Shown: positions 25,974 through 34,302, counted from the stretch's first letter. The stretch is 64,000 nucleotides of DNA from Alphaproteobacteria bacterium (GCA_028871455.1 JAGWNF010000009.1:1-64000); one strand, 5' to 3'. Notes: generated from the sequence alone by a model not told the origin. Numbers and translations: made by a program.

Positions 25974-27208
25974 GCGGGAAGCTTCTCAAATGTTATGGTT
26001 CGTTCATTCAGATCGGCAATGACGACGCCGCGCCTGTGTTGGCGCAGAGCGCGGAAGACCTCGTAGCCTTTTAGGATTGCCTCTTCCCATAGCCAAAGCG
26101 GGCAACGTTCCGCTTCGAATCCTGCGACCAGAGACCGCGCAGCCTTAAGCAGGCCGTATTCGACGCTCGTCAGATTCTCGAAAAAATTGAGAGGCGCGGC
26201 GTGATTGAAAATCCAAGTCGAAACGCCTTCTTCAATCAGTATCGCGCGGGCACCGTCTTCTGCTTCGTCGATGGCGGGCCTGCTCTTGCGCTTGACCCGG
26301 AAGAGTGCCCGCATGACCGGTGACCAGCCAAGAATGGCCGCGTAAGCGAGATGGAACACGTCGTGAAACCTGTACTCGTCCTTCTCCAGCTTGTTATCGG
26401 TCAACCGGTCGCCGATATTGATGTCGTTGCAGCGCAGGAACACGTAGGTCTTTTTGTTCACGGTCTTCTCGAAAATATGCATCTCAACGCGACGGGGAAT
26501 CTGCTCGCCCCGATCACAACCGTCGTCAAACAGAGGCGGGTAAATTCGCTCCTGCGGCCAGCGGTCGTAAATTTTGGCGAGATTGCGATGTGCCGCCTCG
26601 CCCAGACTGACACCGGCGTTATTGGCGGCCTCTATCAGAGCACGGAAAATCGCTTCCATATGATCCGACAGGCGATCGGAGCCGGCCGCGATTCCACCTG
26701 CCGAAAAATCGGCGACCAGCTTTCCGATTTCGCCGGCCAGACGGATTAGCGTTGCCTCGAATGCGGCCTCGGCTGCCGGTCCCGTGACCGACAAAGAAGG
26801 CTGCAGGCTCGCAAGGGCCATGTCAGGCGCATCACCGTCCGAAATGCGGCCGTTGATGCGATGGGCGAGCGTCGGGAGCTTGATCTGCGCGCGTGTAGCC
26901 AGGTTGGCGAAATACCACAGAACGTCCCCCAGTTCTTCGATGACGGACGCCTGATAGCCGAAATAGGAATCGGCATCGCGCTGCTTCTTCTTGAGTTCCG
27001 ACAGGAGGCTTCCCGTTTCGCCAAACAGCCCCAGCAGGGGGAAGGAAAGGCCTTCAGGCTTTCGGTCTGTCCCGTGCGACAGGTCTTGGTACTGCCCGAC
27101 AGTCAGCCTGTGGTGAGGCGCCGCCAGAACGGCCGCGAGAGAGAGCGCCGTTCTTGACTGCGCGTTGTGCGCCGCGCGGTGCCTGCTCTTCGTCGCGGTT
27201 CTGCTCAT
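25970..27208 (-). CDS. MazG-like nucleotide pyrophosphohydrolase
   Basis: A 412-residue protein starting at MSRTATKSRH (27208). Residues about 55-105 form an all-alpha MazG domain: FPLLGLFGETGSLLSELKKK then VIEELGDVLWYFANLA, supplying E64, E71, E92 and D95. MazG enzymes hydrolyse (d)NTPs to monophosphates. The C-terminal 200 residues (INIGDRLTDNKLEKDEYRFH, DVFHLAYAAILGW, ILIEEGVSTWIF) form a second helical domain with His/Glu-rich helices, possibly another metal-dependent hydrolase unit. It lies 43 bp after the methyltransferase gene and overlaps the UDG-like gene. Confidence 0.75.
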   Translation of the reverse strand: MSRTATKSRHRAAHNAQSRTALSLAAVLAAPHHRLTVGQYQDLSHGTDRKPEGLSFPLLGLFGETGSLLSELKKKQRDADSYFGYQASVIEELGDVLWYFANLATRAQIKLPTLAHRINGRISDGDAPDMALASLQPSLSVTGPAAEAAFEATLIRLAGEIGKLVADFSAGGIAAGSDRLSDHMEAIFRALIEAANNAGVSLGEAAHRNLAKIYDRWPQERIYPPLFDDGCDRGEQIPRRVEMHIFEKTVNKKTYVFLRCNDINIGDRLTDNKLEKDEYRFHDVFHLAYAAILGWSPVMRALFRVKRKSRPAIDEAEDGARAILIEEGVSTWIFNHAAPLNFFENLTSVEYGLLKAARSLVAGFEAERCPLWLWEEAILKGYEVFRALRQHRRGVVIADLNERTITFEKLPA

Positions 27209-27251
27209 CGGATCTTTGTTTTTTGCGAAATCATTGCGCTGAACGTTCCTC

Positions 27252-29099
27252 TTATGCCGCCTCCGCGCTGGCCTCTTGCCGCCGCAGCGATCCCGTCTTG
27301 CGATCGATCGCGTAGCCTGCCTTGCGCAGCGCAACCAGCACGTCGCCGAGATGCATGTCGTCGAGAAGCAGATGCTTCTGGATCGCCTTGGTCAGGATGT
27401 GCGCATAGACGTAGCTCGGGTTCCGGGCGTCCTCGCTCGACAGGTCGGCGACAGCCTCGCGGATCAGTGTTGCCGTGTCCCCGTTTGACAGAGGCCGGGC
27501 GTTGTCCGCCGACTCGGATCGCGCCGGCTTCTGCACCGTCAGGATCAGATCGACCGTGACCACGCCTTCCGAGCCGGAGTTCAGCCCCTTCACCGAACGC
27601 TGGCCCTTGTCCAGAATGGCGACATGCGCGGGAGCGGCCTTGAAGCCGGCGTCGCGCAAGGCGCGTTGAACGAGGCCCCATATACGGCCGCTGCTGTTAC
27701 CGAATACGACGGACATGTAACGTCCGGGCTTGAGAATCCGGAACGCCTCCGAAAACGCGCCGCGCAGCAATTCCTCATAACGCTCGGCGGCGCCGTTCTT
27801 GCGCCTGCCCGTCGTGTGGACCACCGCTTCGTGTTCGTTGTCGGTGGTGCGGCCGAGCCATGCCTCATGGAAGAGGCTCATGTCGCTATAGAAGATGTTG
27901 CTGCCGAATGGCGGATCCGTGAACACGTAATCGACGGAAGCACCCTTAAGGTGCGACAGCGCGTCCGCCGACGCCAGCTCATATGAAACATCCCGCGCCG
28001 CGGCGGGGCGGAACAGTGGCGCGTCGCCGCCGCCGAACAGGTCCTGATCGGCGCGCAGCGCCGCCTCGACCTTGCGGTTGAACAGCTCGAACACGTTCCA
28101 TTCGTAATAAACGGGCGCGATGTAATAGGTCTGGTTCTGCGCATTGAGGGGCCGCTTCGCGCTCCACTGATAGCGGCGCGACGCCCGCGGCAGAATGGCC
28201 GTGAAGGCAAAGCGCAGCTTGCGGCGGATATCTTCGTGATCGACGGCATTGATGGCGCGCCACAACTCCAGCAGCGCAATCCCGTTACGGGGCGAAAAGA
28301 ATTGCGCCGTGTCGGTCAGCCCGGCCTTGCCCAGCCCCGAACGGCTGTACATTTCGCGGTGATCCTCTATGGCAAGCGAAGGCACGTCCTTCCGGCGCGG
28401 GTCAGAAGCCGCCGCTGCGATCATCCTGCGGTCAAAATCGGACACGTCCTGCGGCGCGAGCCGGCCGCTCTCACCGGCAACGACGACTTCGACCGGCACG
28501 TCTTCGCCGCGCGGCCAGTTGCGGCGCGCAAACGGCCCGCCGCATGACGGGCACGCCTTCGGCGGCGCGCCGCTCGGCGAAATGTGCTCGTAGTAAACGA
28601 TCTGAGCGGCGCAGGCCGGGCATTTGTAGGTGAAGGACCAGACGGTGCGGGTCAGTTCGTCCACGGCGCCATCGGAAGCACGTTTCGTGTTGTAAAGTTC
28701 GCCCAGGGCGCCTCGGGCGGTCTTCATAACCGAGTCGGCCGTCGCGCGCAGCGCGGCCGGCGAGACTTTGGCGAGGTAGCCGGTTGCGATATGCTGTCCG
28801 AGCACGGAGATGTCGCTCAAGACCGCCTTGCGTCCCGCGGTGAGGGCGGCGAGGCCGGTCATGCCGGAGCCCGCGAAGAAATCGACGACGGTTTCTCCGG
28901 GTGCGGAGAATGTCTCGATGAAGGGCCGTATGGCGGCGACCGGCACCTTCGTCAGATAAGCATGGCAGTTGTAGATGGCGTCCGTACGCGGCGCCGTTAT
29001 GGCTTCGGGTAGCGAATCAAAATCGGGCGCCAACGTCTTTCTCCTGCCTCGAAAAGTACCAGATGGGTAACGCCGAGTCTGTAGACTCATTGTTGGCAT
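27252..29099 (-). CDS. DNA N6-adenine/N4-cytosine methyltransferase
   Basis: A 615-residue DNA methyltransferase. Motif I is VVDFFAGSGMTG with FAGSG at 75-79; motif IV is FTDPPFGSN at 393-401. The long stretch between them carries a zinc ribbon (C160, C163, C183, C186) and probably the target-recognition domain, so the order I-TRD-IV resembles alpha-class amino-methyltransferases. The ATG at 29099 was preferred over 29105 because AGAGG then lies 8 nt upstream; this leader is one arm of a 25-bp near-palindrome shared with the divergent XRE gene. It heads an operon with the MazG- and UDG-like genes. Confidence 0.85.
   Translation of the reverse strand: MPTMSLQTRRYPSGTFRGRRKTLAPDFDSLPEAITAPRTDAIYNCHAYLTKVPVAAIRPFIETFSAPGETVVDFFAGSGMTGLAALTAGRKAVLSDISVLGQHIATGYLAKVSPAALRATADSVMKTARGALGELYNTKRASDGAVDELTRTVWSFTYKCPACAAQIVYYEHISPSGAPPKACPSCGGPFARRNWPRGEDVPVEVVVAGESGRLAPQDVSDFDRRMIAAAASDPRRKDVPSLAIEDHREMYSRSGLGKAGLTDTAQFFSPRNGIALLELWRAINAVDHEDIRRKLRFAFTAILPRASRRYQWSAKRPLNAQNQTYYIAPVYYEWNVFELFNRKVEAALRADQDLFGGGDAPLFRPAAARDVSYELASADALSHLKGASVDYVFTDPPFGSNIFYSDMSLFHEAWLGRTTDNEHEAVVHTTGRRKNGAAERYEELLRGAFSEAFRILKPGRYMSVVFGNSSGRIWGLVQRALRDAGFKAAPAHVAILDKGQRSVKGLNSGSEGVVTVDLILTVQKPARSESADNARPLSNGDTATLIREAVADLSSEDARNPSYVYAHILTKAIQKHLLLDDMHLGDVLVALRKAGYAIDRKTGSLRRQEASAEAA
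29075..29088. promoter_or_regulatory. 14-bp perfect palindrome inside the methyltransferase 5' end
   Basis: GAGTCT-GT-AGACTC is a perfect dyad located in the first codons of the methyltransferase gene and upstream of the divergent XRE gene. The AGTC/GACT half-sites recall operators of restriction-modification controller (C) proteins, though the arrangement is not the classical one. It could be a second site for the XRE protein encoded at 29139. Confidence 0.35.
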
Positions 29100-29106
29100 A
29101 TTCATA

Positions 29107-29131
29107 GCCTCTATGCAACCCTGCAAGAGGC
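29107..29131. promoter_or_regulatory. 25-bp near-palindromic operator with a ribosome site on each arm
   Basis: Arms GCCTCTATGCA and TGCAAGAGGC flank a 4-bp centre; 10 of 11 positions pair. Read on the plus strand, the right arm gives AGAGG (29126-29130), 8 nt before the TTG of the XRE gene at 29139. Read on the minus strand, the left arm gives AGAGG (29112-29108), 8 nt before the methyltransferase ATG at 29099. The site thus covers both translation starts and is the obvious binding place for the XRE protein. The promoters must lie further back, inside the opposing gene's 5' end. Confidence 0.65.
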
Positions 29132-29138
29132 GTTCGAG

Positions 29139-29375
29139 TTGAAGACAAATAAACCGAAAGAAATACTCGCACAGAATTTACGCCGCCTAAGGAAATCGAC
29201 AGGATTATCCCAGGAAGAACTCGCTGACCGCGCCGGTCTTCACAGAACCTATATCAGCTCGATTGAGCGCTCCGAGCGCAATGTCTCGATCGAGAACATA
29301 TTTTTACTCGCGGAAGCGCTGGGCATAGAGCCGGGCGACCTTCTCAAGCCGGTTGAAGACAAGGATGCCGGCTGA
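29139..29375 (+). CDS. XRE-family regulator (controller-protein-like)
   Basis: A 78-residue single-domain helix-turn-helix protein (LAQNLRRLRKSTGLSQEELA, GLHRTYISSIERSERNVS) ending with the family-typical LAEALGIEPGDLLKPVED. Size and domain match the C proteins of type II restriction-modification systems, which delay nuclease expression. The start is TTG at 29139 with AGAGG 8 nt upstream. Its stop overlaps the next ATG (TGATG). The gene lies between a methyltransferase and a candidate nuclease, as C genes do. Confidence 0.85.
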   Translation: MKTNKPKEILAQNLRRLRKSTGLSQEELADRAGLHRTYISSIERSERNVSIENIFLLAEALGIEPGDLLKPVEDKDAG

Positions 29376-30847
29376 TGGGATTCAAGGTCGATACCAGCTT
29401 CCTGCGATTCCTGACGATGGGCGCCCTCGGCGTGCGCCGTGTCGCGGAAGAACTTAGAGCCCGCGGCTTCGAGCCGATCGAACTGGAGCGCTACTGCGCC
29501 TCGAACAAGATATGGGCGACGAAGGTCAAGCGGCTGCGCCTGCCCGACCTGCTCTGTGTGCGGACAGGCCTGCGGGCGGAAGTGCGCGCGAAGAGCGACC
29601 TGAAAATCCGCATGAGCGATGCGCCGAACAATCCCGACCGGACATGGGACGCCGGCTGCCGCAACGAAGATGTCGTGGCGCTGATCGCGTGTACAGAGGG
29701 TCCCGACGGGCCGATGCCCGCTGACGGGGCGGTATACTTCTCGGTGCGGGCGCTGCGCGAATCGGTTGCGCAATCGAAGCTGGGACCGCCGAAGTCGGCC
29801 TCGGAAGGCGCGGAACGCGACCGGACCTGGCCGGCCACGATCCCGAGCCGGCCCGGAAAGGTGCTGTCCGTCAATCACGAAAAACTGGTCGTGATGATGG
29901 AAGGCGACGGCAAGGATCCGCGGAAACAGACCTACACGCTCAACGGCAAGCACGCCTACGTGAAGGCGGGGGACCGGTTCGCCGCCGATATCACGATGCT
30001 CGCAGGCGCGCCGCAGGCGCTTGCCGACCTGAACCGTCACCTCGGCGATTCGTACAATCCTCTCGACCATCTGGCCGCTGAAAGCCCTATGGACCGCTAT
30101 GCCGCAGCGAAGGCGCTGCGGTTCCGGACCGATCTTCACGAGCGCGCCGTGCCGGCTCTCGAACGCATGCTGGATACGGAACAGGAAATCCGCGTAGCGC
30201 TCGAAGCCGCGGGCAGCGCCGCCGTACTCGGATCGGGCAAAGGCGAAGAGCGGATCGCCACGGTCCTGTGGGACAAGGACCATGCGGAAATGAGCATGGA
30301 AGCGATCCTGATTCTGACCGAGCTGAAAACGGCTTTCGCCAGCGACCAGCTGCGCCGCGCGGCTTCGGATGCAAGGTTCGCCGGCGACGAGCGGCGCCAG
30401 GCCGCGATTTGGGGACTCGGAAAGGCCGGCCTGAAATCGTACGGCGATCTTGTGGCGTTCATTGGCGACAACGAAGAAAACGCCGCCTTTCACGCCATTG
30501 CCGGATTCGGGAGCGATACGCCGAAACCCGTCATCGCGGAACTGATCGCCATTCTGATCGAAGGCGATCCGCGCAGAGCGCCCGCCGCCTCGGAAGCGCT
30601 GCGCGTGATCGACAGCCCTACCGTGCTGGAACCGCTCGTTGAGGCAACCAACACCGCCACGGGACATACCGATTGGGTACTGGCAACGATCGGCCGCCTG
30701 TCGCCGGATATGGTGCGCACTCATCTCCGGGGTTCGGCGCTCCTTGAACGGCTCGAACCGATGCTGCTTCTCGCACAAGGAGCAAACTGGCTGGCGAAGG
30801 AGGAAGTGGCAACGGACATGGCATTCCTGCTAAAGCAAAGTCTCTGA
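29375..30847 (+). CDS. Candidate restriction nuclease with HEAT-like repeats
   Basis: A 490-residue protein coupled to the XRE gene. The N-terminal 100 residues include LRLPDLLCVRTGLRAEVRAK: PD at 57-58 and E69 with K73, suggestive of a PD-(D/E)XK core though the ExK spacing is not exact. After RTWDAGCRNEDVVALIAC comes a beta-rich middle (VLSVNHEKLVVMMEGDGKD). From about 225 on there are repeated helical pairs (YAAAKALRFRTDLHERAVPA, QAAIWGLGKAGLKSYGDLVA, EENAAFHAIAGFG) that look like HEAT repeats. No family was recognised. Pairing with a controller gene and a methyltransferase suggests a restriction role. Confidence 0.6.
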   Translation: MGFKVDTSFLRFLTMGALGVRRVAEELRARGFEPIELERYCASNKIWATKVKRLRLPDLLCVRTGLRAEVRAKSDLKIRMSDAPNNPDRTWDAGCRNEDVVALIACTEGPDGPMPADGAVYFSVRALRESVAQSKLGPPKSASEGAERDRTWPATIPSRPGKVLSVNHEKLVVMMEGDGKDPRKQTYTLNGKHAYVKAGDRFAADITMLAGAPQALADLNRHLGDSYNPLDHLAAESPMDRYAAAKALRFRTDLHERAVPALERMLDTEQEIRVALEAAGSAAVLGSGKGEERIATVLWDKDHAEMSMEAILILTELKTAFASDQLRRAASDARFAGDERRQAAIWGLGKAGLKSYGDLVAFIGDNEENAAFHAIAGFGSDTPKPVIAELIAILIEGDPRRAPAASEALRVIDSPTVLEPLVEATNTATGHTDWVLATIGRLSPDMVRTHLRGSALLERLEPMLLLAQGANWLAKEEVATDMAFLLKQSL

Positions 30848-31164
30848 CACCACTACGGCTGCGGCCGGTCCGCGCTTGCCCTTTTTATGAGGTCGTCGAT
30901 GCGGGTATGGTCGCTGCGTAGAAGCCAACAGTGCGCTTGACGATCCCTCACAATAGGAAAGCGAGCTTAGGAGAGCTTGCGCATCGAAGTCAGCGCGAAT
31001 GCTTGCAAGATGACGCTCATATATTTCACGCTTGTAGAAAGAATCTTTTTTAGAATTGCAGCCAGTTCTCGTGCGATAAGGATACATTTTATCTTCACTG
31101 ATCCTGATCCAGAGACATACACGACGAATTTCCCCAACGAAGAAGAAATAGCTGAACCTTCCGG
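30848..31164. other. Intergenic boundary of the island, no supported gene
   Basis: About 317 bp between the HEAT-repeat gene and the 3' end of the relaxase gene. Base composition drops to AT-rich around 31010-31150. A minus-strand frame (30830-31207) spans it but overlaps the relaxase C-terminus and lacks any recognisable pattern. I see no intrinsic terminator. This is the right-hand junction between accessory island and conjugation backbone. Confidence 0.4.
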
Positions 31165-33153
31165 TTACGAAACCGACGGGCCGCTCCGCTGCCGACCGAC
31201 GGTCCACGAAATCGTCTCACCGCGGACGATCCCCGAGACTGGCTTGCCGAGGCTGCGCTCCAGCACCGGCCGCCAAGGCACCAGCGTGAATTCTCGGCTT
31301 TTCTCAATAACGGCGAAGCGTCCGCTCGCGAGGTCCAGCGAACGACGATAGACGCCTTCAACCCGTTCGCCGCTTTTTGCCTCCACATACTCGAGCCCGA
31401 GTTCGCCGGAAAGCTGACCGGCGACACGGGTCAGTTCCCGCCGCTCCAGCATGCGCAGCATGTTGGCACGATAGATCGTGCGGCCCTGCTCCTCACGCGC
31501 CAACTCCTGCTCGATCAGCCACTGCCGGCGGCGTGCGAGGGCGTCGCGCACCTCACGTCCGAAGCCGCTGTCGCGCAGCGGTACGGGCAATTCCCCGACC
31601 AACTCGCGGTCGAGCCAGGTGGCGCCGTTGGAATTCAGCTGCCGTTCGAGCGGCAGTGTGGACAGCGTCTCCACCACGACCGGCGCGTCCCTTGCCTGGC
31701 GCCCTTCGTACGCCGCGGCGCGCTCGAGATGATCGGGCGCGATGATCCATGTCCCGTCAGCCTCCCGCTCGACGCCACCGGTAACGCGCCGGATAGCTTC
31801 CAAGCGGCGCACATGCGTTTCAGCGAACGTCGCACTCGCGGTGGGATCATGCCGGAGATGGATATCGACGCTGTAGCGCCCGTCATTAGCGACAGCGATC
31901 TCGACGACGGTGCGATCGACGGCGCGAGGTTCCATGCTCCTCGGCGAAATCGCAACTATAGCGTCTTTGGGAACCGGTTCCGCCGCATCGCCTTTGCCGA
32001 TCTCGACGTAATGGGTTCTTCCGTCCACGCCATCGACGATCAGGTAATGACGATCGTTGATCTCGTCGGAAAGACCGCGCCGGACGAGCCGGCCGACGAT
32101 CGGCGACGTCTGTGCATCGACCGGATCGTAGATGGCGTAATCGGCAGCGGCGCGAGACATGCCCTTCTCGGCAAGATCGCGATGCAGAGTCTTGATGATG
32201 TCACCGCGCTCGCCCATGCGCCTCAGGGTGGGCTCCAACTCCGATGAAAGGCGCCACTGTCCGGGCGCAGTTTCTTCGGCGAGACCGAGCCGCCGGAGCT
32301 TCTGTAGCCGGCCCGCTCGCAGACTCTGCTGAAGCGCATCCTTGTGCGTTGCGCGGAGAAGCCCCTCATTGTCGCGCTCGCGCAACAGCGTGCGGTCGAT
32401 GCTCGTGAAGCGGGCCTGGTTCACCTCTTCCCGGAACCGGTCCTCGATCTCGACATCCGAGCGCGGACCGAGGTCGAGGCGCACGATCTCGGCGGCACGC
32501 TCACGCATGCCTTCGGTGACGTACTCGCGGGCGATGATCAGGTCCCTGTTGCGGTCGGTCTTGCCGCGGACGATGACATGGCTGTGCGGATGGCCGGTGT
32601 TGTAGTGATCGACCGCTACCCAATCGAGCTTCGTGCCGAGGTCTTCCTCCATCTGGCTCATCAGACGGCGGATGAAGGGCCTGAGGTCGTCATACTCGAC
32701 GCCGTCCTCGGCGGAGACGATGAAGCGGAACTGGTGCCGGTCGCCATCGCCGCGCGTGAGAAACGCCTTGCCATCCGCACGATCCTCATCCGCCGAATAG
32801 AGCGCGCCGGGCTCGCCATCGCGGGTGACGCCGTCGCGCTGGATATAGCGCAGATGCGCCTGCGCGCCCTTGATGCCCTTGCCGGCCAGCTTGACGATGC
32901 GCGATTTGATGATGACCCGTCGCTGGCGATAGGCGGCGTAGCGGTCACGCGCGGCGAGCACACGCCCGACGCCGGCGCCGCGGCCGATCCGGCTGCCGTT
33001 GAAGGTCGAGCGGCGCGACGAACCACCGTTACGCTGAACGCCGCCGGCAAGCGCCACCGCGCGTAGCACTTGATGCAGATAGCGCGGGCCGCGCTTGCCG
33101 CCGCGGGCGCGGATCTTTCCGAGCTTGGGTTCGAAGTCGTCGTCGCGTGTCAT
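31165..33153 (-). CDS. Relaxase/mobilisation nuclease (VirD2-like, DUF3363)
   Basis: A 662-residue relaxase. The His triad that holds the catalytic metal is in HYNTGHPHSHVIV (183-195; H188, H190, H192 plus H183). IKGAQAHLRYIQRDG (95-108) is the segment with a Tyr (Y103) that may attack DNA. The N-terminal 70 residues are Arg/Gly-rich. The C-terminal half matches the DUF3363 extension found with VirD2-type relaxases of these elements. It should nick oriT and pilot the strand to TraG. The upstream non-coding stretch (33154-33606) is a candidate oriT. Confidence 0.9.
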   Translation of the reverse strand: MTRDDDFEPKLGKIRARGGKRGPRYLHQVLRAVALAGGVQRNGGSSRRSTFNGSRIGRGAGVGRVLAARDRYAAYRQRRVIIKSRIVKLAGKGIKGAQAHLRYIQRDGVTRDGEPGALYSADEDRADGKAFLTRGDGDRHQFRFIVSAEDGVEYDDLRPFIRRLMSQMEEDLGTKLDWVAVDHYNTGHPHSHVIVRGKTDRNRDLIIAREYVTEGMRERAAEIVRLDLGPRSDVEIEDRFREEVNQARFTSIDRTLLRERDNEGLLRATHKDALQQSLRAGRLQKLRRLGLAEETAPGQWRLSSELEPTLRRMGERGDIIKTLHRDLAEKGMSRAAADYAIYDPVDAQTSPIVGRLVRRGLSDEINDRHYLIVDGVDGRTHYVEIGKGDAAEPVPKDAIVAISPRSMEPRAVDRTVVEIAVANDGRYSVDIHLRHDPTASATFAETHVRRLEAIRRVTGGVEREADGTWIIAPDHLERAAAYEGRQARDAPVVVETLSTLPLERQLNSNGATWLDRELVGELPVPLRDSGFGREVRDALARRRQWLIEQELAREEQGRTIYRANMLRMLERRELTRVAGQLSGELGLEYVEAKSGERVEGVYRRSLDLASGRFAVIEKSREFTLVPWRPVLERSLGKPVSGIVRGETISWTVGRQRSGPSVS

Positions 33154-33222
33154 AACATCTCTTCGAAGGCACTCAGCATCGCCTCAAATACGAACATGGC
33201 ATCGAAACCACCGCTCGAAAAT

Positions 33223-33357
33223 CGGCGCCATTTGCCGTCAAGAAGATCAACGGCTTGCAGGCGCGTGGCGCCATGTGCCGAACCATGGCGCCATAGGCGA
33301 TGCCGAGAAAGGATGTGCAGACAGACACTTGGGCGGCATCTTCCGAAGATGGCGCCA
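33223..33357. repeat. Four phased copies of GGCGCCA upstream of the relaxase gene
   Basis: TGGCGCCA, itself an 8-bp palindrome, occurs at 33266-33273, 33286-33293 and 33350-33357, and a fourth copy (CGGCGCCA) at 33223-33230. Offsets of 43, 20 and 64 bp are close to whole helical turns. The copies lie in the non-coding gap 33154-33606, between the relaxase and lytic transglycosylase genes, where oriT or relaxosome sites are expected. A plus-strand frame (33300-33680) overlaps but is not convincing as a gene. Confidence 0.5.
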
Positions 33358-33606
33358 CTATTTCATCTTGCCTTACGCGGCACCCCTGTCACTCATCGTC
33401 CGTCCTGCGCTCATCTACGACCACGCGGCCTCGCGCCCAAAACGACACGGGGGAATTCCTCGTTACGAGCGCACAACTGGCAAGCTGGATGGCGTGCGGA
33501 ATGACAGTCGCGGCGGCACAAATCAGAAGCGCTTTCGCTCACCGAGAGCAAATTCTTTCGATGCGTCACAAGGCCAAAGTCGATGCAAATTTCAGCGGAT
33601 TATACG

Positions 33607-34302
33607 TCACCGCGAGTGCCGCCCTGGAACTCTTGGAGGGTACGAATTCGATGATTGCACGGCTTCTGGAAGAATGTTGAGCGGCACGAAAAGGCGACGC
33701 GATGACGGTTGCGAGGACGAATTTTGTGTGGTCCCAACGGTCGCATGGAGCGGGAAGAACAGGCCATTTCCCGGTGCTGCAAGGGTGGTGCGCGGTGTAT
33801 CGAAGACGGGCTGATCAAGCCGCGCGAGATAGGCCAGAGTCTCGGTCGGCAAGGGGCGGCCGTGCAAAAGATGTTCGTCGAAGCGCCGTGGGCCGGTGTT
33901 GTAGGCGGCGAACAGATTGGGATAGCCGTAGCGCTCATAGAGCTCTCGCAAGTAGGCGGTGCCCGCCAGAATATTGGCGCGCGGATCATAGGGATCGGCA
34001 TCCAGCCGGTAGCGGGCGCACAATCCGGCCCAGGTATCCGGCATGATCTGCATGAGGCCCATTGCGCCTTTTGGCGATGTTGCACGCGGAACGCCGCTGC
34101 TTTCCGCCTGCATCACGGCGCGTATCCAAGTCTCTGGAATGCCGAAGCGGTGTGACGCCTCCGCGATGAAACTCCGCCAGCGTACAAATGATGGCGCGTC
34201 TGCGATGTCGCGTGCAGCGGCCGGCGTGGTGCCTGAAAAGGCACAAGCGGCGATTATAGCGGCTGCCAGCGCGCCGCGGATTGAGCGCACTACTTGAGCC
34301 AT
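33607..34302 (-). CDS. Lytic transglycosylase (VirB1-like)
   Basis: A 231-residue exported SLT-family enzyme starting at MAQVVRSIRG (34302), with a signal peptide (about 1-30, AAA-type cleavage). The catalytic Glu is E67 in IRAVMQAESSG; GAMGLMQIMPDTW, ANILAGTAYLREL and NLFAAYNTGP are the standard SLT motifs. It opens the peptidoglycan for the conjugation channel. The last 60 residues are low in structure and not conserved. Its start overlaps the traF stop by 13 bp. Confidence 0.9.
   Translation of the reverse strand: MAQVVRSIRGALAAAIIAACAFSGTTPAAARDIADAPSFVRWRSFIAEASHRFGIPETWIRAVMQAESSGVPRATSPKGAMGLMQIMPDTWAGLCARYRLDADPYDPRANILAGTAYLRELYERYGYPNLFAAYNTGPRRFDEHLLHGRPLPTETLAYLARLDQPVFDTPRTTLAAPGNGLFFPLHATVGTTQNSSSQPSSRRLFVPLNILPEAVQSSNSYPPRVPGRHSR

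Noticed and set aside
29249-30778. A 509-codon minus-strand frame opposite the HEAT-repeat gene
   Set aside because: The plus-strand gene is coupled to the XRE gene and has coherent repeats; the antisense frame shows no ribosome site.
30830-31207. A 125-codon minus-strand frame at the island edge
   Set aside because: Overlaps the relaxase end and the HEAT-repeat gene end, with an AT-rich non-coding middle.
33300-33680. A plus-strand frame between the relaxase and transglycosylase genes
   Set aside because: It crosses the TGGCGCCA repeats, overlaps the transglycosylase 3' end and has no recognisable domain; only its last 60 codons look protein-like.
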